Part shown: positions 28,367 to 35,480 of the stretch, piece after piece
Layout of the letters: the number at the start of each line of letters is the position of its first letter
Position numbering within the stretch: the first letter of the stretch is position 1
Assembly (NCBI GenBank): GCA_028293565.1
Contig: JAQGON010000198.1
Span: forward strand, 1-45,334
Source: Verrucomicrobiota bacterium
GTDB taxonomy: Bacteria; Verrucomicrobiota; Verrucomicrobiia; Opitutales; Opitutaceae
Direction of reading: 5' to 3'
DNA length: 45,334 nt
Notes under the pieces: generated by a model
What the model was told of the DNA's origin: nothing
What the model saw: the letters and a program-made list of their open reading frames with translations, nothing else
Databases searched by the model: none
Program-made: the position numbers and the translations under genes

Positions 28367-29907
28367 GGCTTCGCCGGAGCTTTCGCCGCGGGTTGCGGCC
28401 GCGGAAACAGCACGAGCGCCTCCGCCACCTTGCAGCCGGCGAGCCGGCCGTCCCAGGTGAGCTCGTTCATCCACGACGGGCCGGGCCGGTATCCAAGGAC
28501 GGAATTGATCCGGTCGGCCGCCGCCGGCATGACCGCCTGCAGGAGCGCGACGCCGAGCCGCAGCGATTCCGCCATCGTCGCGAGCGACGTGCGCAGGAGC
28601 TCCTGGTCGGCCGGCTCCGACGACTTGCCCAGCTTCCACGGCGCCCGGCGCTCGATGTAGGCATTCGTCGCCGTGATGAATCCCATCGTCCGCTCGATGG
28701 CCGAATGAAACTGGAAACCCTCGCAAAGCGGCAGGACCTCGTCGCGCGTCCGCGTCCAGAGCGCCTGCAATTCCTGCTCCGCCTCCGCCGGCGCGCCCGC
28801 CACGGGAATCGCGCCCGCGCCAAAGCGCGTGGTCATGTTGAGCGTGCGGTTCACGAGGTTGCCGAGATTGTTCGCCAGCTCGCTGTTGTAGCGCACGAGG
28901 AACTGCTCGCGCGTGAAGTCGCTGTCCTGGCCGACGTTCATCTCGCGGATCACGAAATAGCGGAAGGCGTCCGCCCCGAACTCCGCGATCAGGTCGAGCG
29001 GGTTCAGCGCATTTCCCGTGCTCTTCGACATTTTCGCCCCGCCCTGGAGCCACCAGCCGTGAACGAGGAGCCCGTGCGGCAGCGGCAGTTTGGCCGCGTG
29101 CAGCATGATCGGCCAGTACACGGCGTGCGGCGGCACCAGGATATCCTTGCCGATCACGTGCCACGCCGCCGGCCAGAGCCCGGGCTGGTCGGCGACGGCC
29201 GAGTAATAATTGAGCAGCGCATCGAACCACACATACGTCACGTAGCCGGCGTCGAACGGCAGCGGGATCCCCCATTCGAGCCGCTCCCGCGGGCGCGAGA
29301 TGCAGAGGTCGTTGAGGGGCTCCTTCAGAAACTCCAGGACCTGCTTCTGCCGGAAGCGGGGAAAAATGAAATTCTCGTTCTGCGTGAGGAAGTCGACCAG
29401 CCACTGCTGGTAGCCGCGGAGCTTGAAGAAATAATTCGTCTCCGTGATCTCGGTCACCTCGCCGTAGATCTCCGGCCACGATCCGTCCGGATTGCGGTCC
29501 TTATCCTGAAGGAACTGCTCCTGCCGGCCGCTGTAGAATCCCTGGTATTCGGCCTGGTAGATTTCGCCCTGGTCGTGGAGCTGCTGGAGCACCTGCCGAA
29601 CCACCTTCTTGTGCCGCTCCTCCGTCGTGCGGATGAAATCGTTGTTCGAGATATTCAGCTTCGGCAGGAGCGCGCGAAATTCCGCGCTGACCTCGTCGGC
29701 GTACGCCTGCGGTGTGATCCCGCGCGCCTTCGCGCTCTTCTGCACCTTCTGGCCGTGCTCGTCGACTCCCGTCAGGAAATGGACCCGATCGCCCATCTGC
29801 CGGCGAAAACGGGCGATGACGTCCGTCAGCACCTTTTCGTAGGCGTGGCCGAGGTGCGGCGACCCATTCACATAGTCGATCGCCGTGGTGATATAGAACG
29901 GTTTCAT
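28363..29907 (-). CDS. metG: Methionyl-tRNA synthetase (zinc-less, short form)
   Basis: Charges tRNA(Met) with methionine. The ATG at 29907 gives 514 residues starting MKPFYITTAIDYVNGSPHLG, in which the HIGH-type motif is HLGH (18-21); the second class I motif KMSKS is at 292-296. TGVDEHGQK and YVWFDALLNYY are also typical. The zinc knuckle region between about 124 and 150 contains no cysteines (it reads FYSGRQEQFL...), so this is a form without bound zinc. There is no C-terminal tRNA-binding OB domain, only a Lys/Ala/Pro-rich tail. The stop codon overlaps the menF GTG, so it heads the metG-menF-menD operon. It is divergent from the sensor kinase gene. Confidence 0.95.
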   Translation of the reverse strand: MKPFYITTAIDYVNGSPHLGHAYEKVLTDVIARFRRQMGDRVHFLTGVDEHGQKVQKSAKARGITPQAYADEVSAEFRALLPKLNISNNDFIRTTEERHKKVVRQVLQQLHDQGEIYQAEYQGFYSGRQEQFLQDKDRNPDGSWPEIYGEVTEITETNYFFKLRGYQQWLVDFLTQNENFIFPRFRQKQVLEFLKEPLNDLCISRPRERLEWGIPLPFDAGYVTYVWFDALLNYYSAVADQPGLWPAAWHVIGKDILVPPHAVYWPIMLHAAKLPLPHGLLVHGWWLQGGAKMSKSTGNALNPLDLIAEFGADAFRYFVIREMNVGQDSDFTREQFLVRYNSELANNLGNLVNRTLNMTTRFGAGAIPVAGAPAEAEQELQALWTRTRDEVLPLCEGFQFHSAIERTMGFITATNAYIERRAPWKLGKSSEPADQELLRTSLATMAESLRLGVALLQAVMPAAADRINSVLGYRPGPSWMNELTWDGRLAGCKVAEALVLFPRPQPAAKAPAKP

Positions 29908-30006
29908 GCGGGAGCCGGCCAACAAAAGCCTCCGCGCCGGAAATGTCGAAAGTTTTGACGCGGGTCGCGAACCGCCGCAGGGTCGCTGGCAGCGTCGCTG
30001 CCGCGC

Positions 30007-31257
30007 ATGAACTACCTCACCCGCCTGGCCGGTTATTCGGTGCTCCTGCTGCTCCTCTTTCTCACGGCCGTCCTCGGCGCGCAGGCCTGGTTGCGGCAGC
30101 AGACCTACCGCCTGCGCGCGGAAGCCGTCGAGGCGAAGCGGACGCAGTTCATCGCCGCCGCGCGCGCGATGACTCCCGCCGGTCGCGTCTGGCAGCGCGC
30201 CGACGTCGAGCGTCTCGGGCCGATGGTCGGCGGAAAAGCGACCCTCCAGCCGGCGGATACCGCGACCGAGCCCGGGCTGCTGGCTTTCGACCAGCCGCTC
30301 GACGCCGGCCACCCTCCGCGCCTCGTGGCGCACGTGTCGTTTCCCGGTTCCGCCATGGCGCGGCTGCTCATCACCTACCAGCGTGTGACGGTCGGCATTC
30401 TGGTGTTCGGCTTCGCCCTGCTCGGCGTCGGATTTTTTTTCGCGGCGCTGCGCTGGCGCGGCGGCGCGCCGGAGTCCGACCTTGCGATCCCGCGGGAAAA
30501 AGCGCGCGCCGAACTCGGCAGTCTCGCGCATCTGGCCGAAACGACCGTCGCCCAGACCGCGGCGCTGACGCACGAGCGCGACGTGCGGCGGCTCGCGGAG
30601 GAAAACGCGCAGCTTTCCCAGAAACTGCTCAGCCAGTCGCTCGAGGGGAAAGTCCGCCTCGGCCACGACCTGCACGACGGCATCATTCAGGCCCTTTACG
30701 CGGCGGGCCTGTCGATCGAGTCCGCGCGGTCGATCGCGAAGACCAATCTGCCCAAGGCCGACCGCCTTCTTGGCGAATGCGTGCAGCACCTGAATTCGAC
30801 GATTCGCGACGTCCGCGCCTACATCACCGGGCTCGCCCCCGACCAGCTGCGGAAGGCGGATTTCGCCCGCGCGGTCCAGTCGCTGGTCGACGAGCTCGGC
30901 GCCGGGCGCGACGTGAACCTCGACCTCAAGATCGACCACGAGGCCGCCGCCGTCCTGAGCCCCGAGCAGAACACCGAGGCGCTCCAGATCGCGCGCGAGG
31001 CCATCAGCAACAGCCTCCGCCATGGCGGCGCCTCGTTCGTCACGGTGCGGCTGCACCAGGTGGACCGCGAGGTCTGCCTCCTCGTGCAGGATAACGGGAC
31101 CGGCTTCGATCCCAACCACGCCGCCGGCGGCGGATTCGGGCTGGGAAATATGCGTTCGCGTGCCTCGCGCCTCGGTGCTGCCGTGCGGGTGGAAAGCCAG
31201 CCCTCCGCCGGCACCCGCGTCATTCTCACCCTGCCCCTCCTCCAGAAAATCTCATGA
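30007..31257 (+). CDS. NarL-type membrane sensor histidine kinase
   Basis: The 416-residue protein has membrane helices at about 10-28 and 124-150 enclosing a periplasmic sensing region of about 95 residues. A coiled stretch (about 165-215) follows, then the HisKA_3 dimerisation/phosphotransfer helix with VRLGHDLHDGIIQALYAAG, where H223 is the probable phosphorylation site. The C-terminal ATPase domain shows AREAISNSLRHGGA (N box), VQDNGTGFD (G1) and GFGLGNMRSRA (G2). The signal is unknown. Its stop codon overlaps the start of the response regulator gene by four bases, so the two form a two-component pair. It is divergent from metG. Confidence 0.93.
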   Translation: MNYLTRLAGYSVLLLLLFLTAVLGAQAWLRQQTYRLRAEAVEAKRTQFIAAARAMTPAGRVWQRADVERLGPMVGGKATLQPADTATEPGLLAFDQPLDAGHPPRLVAHVSFPGSAMARLLITYQRVTVGILVFGFALLGVGFFFAALRWRGGAPESDLAIPREKARAELGSLAHLAETTVAQTAALTHERDVRRLAEENAQLSQKLLSQSLEGKVRLGHDLHDGIIQALYAAGLSIESARSIAKTNLPKADRLLGECVQHLNSTIRDVRAYITGLAPDQLRKADFARAVQSLVDELGAGRDVNLDLKIDHEAAAVLSPEQNTEALQIAREAISNSLRHGGASFVTVRLHQVDREVCLLVQDNGTGFDPNHAAGGGFGLGNMRSRASRLGAAVRVESQPSAGTRVILTLPLLQKIS

Positions 31258-31943
31258 GCGCCCTGAACAAGACCCGCATCCGCCTCGTTCTCGTCGACGA
31301 CAGCGAAGTCGTCCGCACCGGACTGCGCACGCTCCTGGGATCGGAAAACTCGCTCGAGCTCGTCGGCGAGGCCGGCAGCGTCGCGGCGGCAGTGACCGCC
31401 TGTGCGCGGCTGAAACCGGACGTCGTCGTCCTCGACATCCGTCTCCCGGACGGAACCGGCTTCGAGGCGTGCCGCCAGATTCTCCGCCTGCTGCCTGACA
31501 CGCGTGTGCTCGTCCTGACGTCGGTGGTCGACGAAACCCTGGTCGACGAGGCCATCCGCGCGGGAGCGCACGGCTACCTGCTGAAGGAAATCGACCGCCG
31601 CGGACTCCTCCAGGCGATCCTCGATGTCGCGGCCGGCAAATCCATCCTCGACCCGGCGGTGACCTCGCGCGTCATCCAGCTGGTCCGCGACGGTTCCGGC
31701 GCGACGCGCAGCGCGCTCGCGATCCTGTCGGCGCAGGAGCGGAAGGTCCTCGCCCTCATTTCGGAGGGCCGCACCAACAAGGAAGTCGGAGTCGCGCTCG
31801 GCCTGGCGGAAAAAACCGTCAAGAACTACCTCAGCAACGTCTTCGAGAAACTCCACGTTTCGCGCCGTTCGCAGGCCGCCGTGATGTTCGCGCGCGAGTC
31901 CCGGGGCAGCAGCCAGCCGCCGCGCCCGCCGGAAACCCCATGA
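31254..31943 (+). CDS. NarL/FixJ-family response regulator
   Basis: Partner of the preceding kinase. The 229-residue protein has an N-terminal receiver domain (about 8-125) with the acidic pair in LVLVDDSEVVR, phosphoacceptor D61 in VVVLDIRLPDG, and K in GYLLKEIDRRG. The C-terminal LuxR-type helix-turn-helix (about 158-212) reads LSAQERKVLALISEG, then TNKEVGVALGLAEKTVKNYL and VFEKLHVSRRSQ. It is therefore a DNA-binding transcription factor. The three pilin-like genes begin 97 bases downstream on the same strand and are its most obvious possible targets; that is inference. A short hairpin (31950-31963) lies just after the stop codon without a T-run. Confidence 0.94.
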   Translation: MSALNKTRIRLVLVDDSEVVRTGLRTLLGSENSLELVGEAGSVAAAVTACARLKPDVVVLDIRLPDGTGFEACRQILRLLPDTRVLVLTSVVDETLVDEAIRAGAHGYLLKEIDRRGLLQAILDVAAGKSILDPAVTSRVIQLVRDGSGATRSALAILSAQERKVLALISEGRTNKEVGVALGLAEKTVKNYLSNVFEKLHVSRRSQAAVMFARESRGSSQPPRPPETP

Positions 31944-32021
31944 CGACCAGGGCCGAACGGCCCCATCGGTCAGGGACCTAATTCCCTTCGAATGCCTCTA
32001 GGCGTAATTCTACCAATCCGA

Positions 32022-32027
32022 TATAGT
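32022..32027 (+). promoter_or_regulatory. Possible -10 element of the pilin-like operon
   Basis: TATAGT lies 12 bases before the ATG of the first pilin-like gene, in a locally A+T-richer stretch (about 31977-32035) that contrasts with its surroundings. No convincing -35 hexamer is seen at 16-18 bases, so this is weak. The imperfect palindrome GAATGCCT-ct-AGGC...ATTC centred near 31998 could be an operator. Confidence 0.25.
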
Positions 32028-32039
32028 CCGTTCACGACC

Positions 32040-32582
32040 ATGCTCCACTTCCCTCCTCCATCGGACCGCTGTGCTCCGGAAATCCCGGAGACGTCCCGGC
32101 TGGAACCCAGAACACGTCGCGCGCGCCGCGCTGCCGGCGGCTTCACCATCGTCGAGGTCATGATGGCGGTCATCGTCATGGCGTTCGCGATCACGACGTC
32201 GATCACCACCATGCAGCGCGGCTTCCTCGCGCTCGACACGGCGCGCAACATCACGATCGCCGGCCAGATCATGCAGAGCGAGTTCGAGAAGATGCGCCTG
32301 CTCCCGTGGACGACGGTCGACGCCTACGCGGCGAGCACGACGGCCGTGCCGTACGACGCCGCGCATCCCGAATATTTCTACATCGACACGGCGTTCACCT
32401 CGAACTCCTTCATTCAAAATCGGTTCACCGTCGTCCGCGACGTGGTGCTCGTCCGCACGGGCCTGAAGAAAATCACGCTGACGATCAGCTGGAGAAGCTA
32501 CGACGGCCGCACCCTGACGCGGAAATACTTCACCTATTATGGCCAGAACGGGCTCTATGATTACTTCTACAATTCCCTCTGA
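32040..32582 (+). CDS. Prepilin-like protein (PilV-type minor pilin)
   Basis: The ATG at 32040 gives 180 residues; one at 31992 is also in frame, but it overlaps the putative promoter. A long basic leader is followed by the prepilin peptidase site and methylated helix GGFTIVEVMMAVIVMAFAIT, with Gly before Phe and Glu at +5. The remainder is a small exported domain with an aromatic-rich C-terminus (RKYFTYYGQNGLYDYFYNSL). Such proteins are minor subunits that prime type IV pili or type II secretion pseudopili. The leader before the cleavage site is unusually long (about 33 residues). It is the first of three genes; the second starts inside its 3' end. Confidence 0.85.
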   Translation: MLHFPPPSDRCAPEIPETSRLEPRTRRARRAAGGFTIVEVMMAVIVMAFAITTSITTMQRGFLALDTARNITIAGQIMQSEFEKMRLLPWTTVDAYAASTTAVPYDAAHPEYFYIDTAFTSNSFIQNRFTVVRDVVLVRTGLKKITLTISWRSYDGRTLTRKYFTYYGQNGLYDYFYNSL

Positions 32583-33126
32583 CGCGCGCCGCCGGGGCTT
32601 CACGCTCGTCGAGGTCATGATCGCGGCGAGCATCAGCACGCTCGTGCTGGCCGGCGTGATGTCGTCCTTTCTCATGCTGGGGCGCAGCGGCGCCAACGTC
32701 GCCAACTACAGCGTCATGGAAGCGCAGTCCCGCCGCGCGCTCGAGGAATTCAGCCAGGACGTCCGGATGGCGAGCGCCGTGACCTGGAACACCGGGACCT
32801 CGATCACCCTGACGGTGCCCAACAATTATGCGCCGACGTCGGGGGTTGTGACCTATTACTACGACAGCACCTCGCAGTCGTTCATGCGCACGCCGCGCGA
32901 CCCCACCGCCGCCTCGGGCACGACGACCACGCTGATCCGCCAGGTCGTCTCGTTTGCCTATTCGCGCTACGACCGGATCAACAACGTCTCGACCGCGGAC
33001 ATGACGACGAAGCGGATCCAGCTCAACATGACCGCCAGCACGGCCGCGATCACCCGCACCGTTCCCGGCGCCAGCAACATCATTCTCTCGGCCTCGTTCA
33101 TCCTGCGCAACAAGTACGCCAACTGA
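32557..33126 (+). CDS. Prepilin-like protein (PilW-type minor pilin)
   Basis: Starts at ATG 32557 (or 32539), overlapping the previous gene by 26 bases in another frame, which indicates coupling. The 189-residue product has a 14-residue leader ending in RRRG and then FTLVEVMIAASISTLVLAGV, a textbook class III prepilin signal with Glu at +5. The exported domain has a region rich in Thr, Ser and Tyr (SGVVTYYYDSTSQSFMRTP). DVRMASAVTWNTGTSI matches the 'QDVRxAS' segment common in PilW-like proteins. Together with its neighbours it would form a minor pilin complex. Confidence 0.88.
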   Translation: MITSTIPSDARRRGFTLVEVMIAASISTLVLAGVMSSFLMLGRSGANVANYSVMEAQSRRALEEFSQDVRMASAVTWNTGTSITLTVPNNYAPTSGVVTYYYDSTSQSFMRTPRDPTAASGTTTTLIRQVVSFAYSRYDRINNVSTADMTTKRIQLNMTASTAAITRTVPGASNIILSASFILRNKYAN

Positions 33127-33135
33127 TCTACTCCC

Positions 33136-34602
33136 ATGCATCCGATCCGCTCCTCTTTCCGCTCCAACCAGGGTACCACGCTGATCGTCACGATGCTGCT
33201 GGCGGCGGTCATCGGCGTCTCCCTGGTCAGCTACATCAAGCTGTCGAACAATTCGCTCCGGCAGGCCAACCGGACGTTCTATTCGAACTCCGCGATGAAC
33301 CTCGCCGAAGTCGGGCTCGAGGAGGCGATCGCGTGCTTCAACCAGCTCGACAACGTCGCCACCCCCACCGACGCCTGGCCGCACAGCTCGCCGGTCACGG
33401 CCACCACGCCGTGGACGCTGAACGCCACCACCTACAACAGCAGCTCGAGTCCCAACACGCCCTACGCGGTCGCGAACTTCACCGGATTTGACATGGGACC
33501 GAACACCACGGGCTCGGTGAAGGTCTACGTCCATCACCACACCGCATTGGCGGGAGCCACACCGGTGATCGTGGCGCAGTCGACCATCACCCTGCCCGAC
33601 GGATCCGCGACGGTCAGCAAGTACATCGAGGTCACGCTGCGGAAGCGCTCGCTCTTCGCCAACGGACTGGTGGCGCGCGACAACGTTTCATGGGTCGGGC
33701 AGCCCATGGCTGACAGCTGGGATTCGCACGGCGACACCCAGTCGCCGGCGGTCGCCTACAGCTCGGGCATCCGCACCGCGAACGTCATCGTCGCCAGCAT
33801 TGGCGGAAACATCGGCCTGGCCGGCGGCGAAGTCTGGGGCTACACCAAAACCGGCGAGTTTGGCGCCACCACCGGCGGCTCGGTCCATCCGCTGGGAACG
33901 ACCACGAACGACCCGACCCGGCGCACGAACGATTTCAACGCCACCTTTCCGCTTCCCACCGTGCCCGCTCCCACCACGTTCAACACCGTCAGCTCCAGCA
34001 TAAACAGCAACCGCACGTTTCCGGCGGCGGGCGACAACAGCGTCGTGGTCGCCGGCGTCACCACCTATTATTACAAGTTCAGCGCCTCGAGCACGATCTC
34101 CCTCGCGGGCAGCGACACCCTGTCCATTACCGCGGGCACCGCGGTGGTGTTCCTCATGTCGGGCCAGAGCGGCACCAGTTCGATCAGCGTGCAGGGCAAT
34201 GCCGGCATCGACGTCAACGCCGGCGCCTCCCTGAACGTCTACACCGACGGCAACGTCTCGATCGCGGGCAACGGCATGGCGAACGACAACAACAATCCCG
34301 CCACGACGATGTTCTGGGGCACCAACGCGACGAGCCAGAGTTTTGACATCAGCGGCAACGGCAAGCTGACCGCCGTCGTCTACGCGCCCAACGGGGCGGT
34401 GTCGCTCAACGGCGGCGGTTCCTCGGGTTTGATGTTGGGAGCCGTCGTCGGGAAGACGATCACGATGAACGGGCACACCGAGTTCCACTACGACGATGCC
34501 CTCGGCCGCCTGACGACCGGAAATCCGTTCGGGATCTCGAAGTGGCGCGAACTCCAGTCCAAGGCCGAGCGCGACGCCTACGCGACGCAGCTCGCGTACT
34601 GA
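33136..34602 (+). CDS. PilX-like pilus assembly protein with DUF7305-type C-terminal domain
   Basis: The 488-residue protein has an N-terminal hydrophobic helix (QGTTLIVTMLLAAVIGVSLV, about 12-31) and NLAEVGLEEAIA, the conserved acidic segment of PilX-type proteins, which often lack a standard prepilin cleavage motif. The middle and end (about 165-460) are rich in Gly, Asn, Ser and Thr, with repeated short beta-strand-like units. The block VVYAPNGAVSLNGGGSSGL followed by GAVVGKTITMNGHTEFHYDD is the signature I associate with DUF7305. A right-handed beta-helix exposed at a pilus tip is a reasonable inference. It is nine bases after the PilW-like gene and last in the cluster. Confidence 0.82.
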   Translation: MHPIRSSFRSNQGTTLIVTMLLAAVIGVSLVSYIKLSNNSLRQANRTFYSNSAMNLAEVGLEEAIACFNQLDNVATPTDAWPHSSPVTATTPWTLNATTYNSSSSPNTPYAVANFTGFDMGPNTTGSVKVYVHHHTALAGATPVIVAQSTITLPDGSATVSKYIEVTLRKRSLFANGLVARDNVSWVGQPMADSWDSHGDTQSPAVAYSSGIRTANVIVASIGGNIGLAGGEVWGYTKTGEFGATTGGSVHPLGTTTNDPTRRTNDFNATFPLPTVPAPTTFNTVSSSINSNRTFPAAGDNSVVVAGVTTYYYKFSASSTISLAGSDTLSITAGTAVVFLMSGQSGTSSISVQGNAGIDVNAGASLNVYTDGNVSIAGNGMANDNNNPATTMFWGTNATSQSFDISGNGKLTAVVYAPNGAVSLNGGGSSGLMLGAVVGKTITMNGHTEFHYDDALGRLTTGNPFGISKWRELQSKAERDAYATQLAY

Positions 34603-34617
34603 GAAGCTCACCGGGTC

Positions 34618-34746
34618 AATGCGCTCCAGGTGGAACGCGTTGCCCTCAACGCGTTGGCGGCTCCGTCGAGCTTTCAAGTCAGCTCGCGACTCCAGCGCAT
34701 CGGGGCCCGTTCGCCCAGCTCAGGGTCTGCGACACCGCGCTCGACC
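34618..34746. repeat. REPIN-like palindromic element, family C, copy 4 (expanded right hairpin)
   Basis: From 34629 the left hairpin is compact (AACGCGTTG-ccct-CAACGCGTT). The right hairpin, CCAGCGCAT ... CCGCGCTCGACC, has its loop expanded by GGGGCCCGTTCGCCCAGCTC and following bases, the reverse complement of the insert found in the left loop in copies 1 and 3. Bases 34618-34628 add an outer CAATGCGCTCC fragment. Confidence 0.8.
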
Positions 34747-34750
34747 TCCC

Positions 34751-34833
34751 GGTCGCAGCCGCCGTCAGGCGGCTGAACCGATTGCGCTTGATCGGCGAAC
34801 GCACTGAACAGCCTTCTGACGTCGGCTGCTACC
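34751..34833. repeat. REPIN-like palindromic element, family B, copy 2
   Basis: Left arm GGTCGCAGCCGCCGTCAGGC and following bases (34751-34775) pairs imperfectly with the right arm 34809-34833 ending GGCTGCTACC. The spacer GCGCTTGATCGGCGAACGC matches that of copy 1 at 8470-8552. Here family C comes before family B, the reverse of the order at 8470-8676. Confidence 0.8.
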
Positions 34834-34871
34834 GGAAAATCCCGGCGAGGCGAAGTGCGTTGCCGAAGCGC

Positions 34872-35480
34872 CTATAACCTCGGGACCCCGCGCCACCATC
34901 GAACCAATTCGGCCCACGCGCGGCCGCGATGGCTGAGCCCGTTCTTCGCGCTTTCCGCCATCGCCGCGAACGATTGCCCGTGCCCGTCGGGCACAAAGAG
35001 CGGATCGTAGCCAAATCCCGCCCCGCCGGCCGGTTCGTCGCGCAGCACCCCGTCACAACGTCCCTCGAACATGTGCTCCGCGCCCTTTCCATCGACCAGC
35101 GCGAGCACACACACGAAATGCGCCCGGCGGAGCCCCGCCGGCACGCCGCGCAGTTCCGCGACCAGCTTGGCGAGATTCGCCGCGGCGTCGCCCTGCGGCC
35201 CCGCGTAATACGCCGATTCCACCCCCGGCGCCCCGTCCAGCGCGTCGACACACAGCCCGCTGTCGTCCGCGAGAACCCACGCGCCCGCCGGCAGCCGGGC
35301 CCGCAGCGCGTGCGCCTTCTTCAGCGCGTTGCCCTGAAACGTCCCCGTGTCCTCGCACACGGCCGGCATCCCGCCGGCCGCCTGCGCCGAAACGATCTCC
35401 ACCTCCAGCCCCGTCGCCGCCGCCAGCCGCGAAAATTCCGCCGCCTTGTGCGCGTTACCCGAGGCTAAATGTAGTCTCAT
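34872..35480 (-). CDS. rdgB: Non-canonical purine NTP pyrophosphatase (RdgB/HAM1)
   Basis: Hydrolyses ITP, dITP and XTP to monophosphates so that deaminated purines are not built into DNA and RNA. The 202-residue protein shows the family blocks in order: LHLASGNAHKAAEF (nucleotide-binding start), EDTGTFQGNALKKA, LADDSGLCVDALDGAPGV with the catalytic acidic pair, SAYYAG, GFGYDPLFVPDG, and the C-terminal SHRGRA. The ATG at 35480 lies inside the ribD 3' end (26-base overlap in another frame), implying coupled translation. It converges with the pilin-like cluster across two repeat elements. Confidence 0.95.
   Translation of the reverse strand: MRLHLASGNAHKAAEFSRLAAATGLEVEIVSAQAAGGMPAVCEDTGTFQGNALKKAHALRARLPAGAWVLADDSGLCVDALDGAPGVESAYYAGPQGDAAANLAKLVAELRGVPAGLRRAHFVCVLALVDGKGAEHMFEGRCDGVLRDEPAGGAGFGYDPLFVPDGHGQSFAAMAESAKNGLSHRGRAWAELVRWWRGVPRL

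Noticed and set aside
29908-31119. N-terminal extension of metG to 918 residues
   Set aside because: The extension is antisense to the sensor kinase; MetRS homology starts at 29907.
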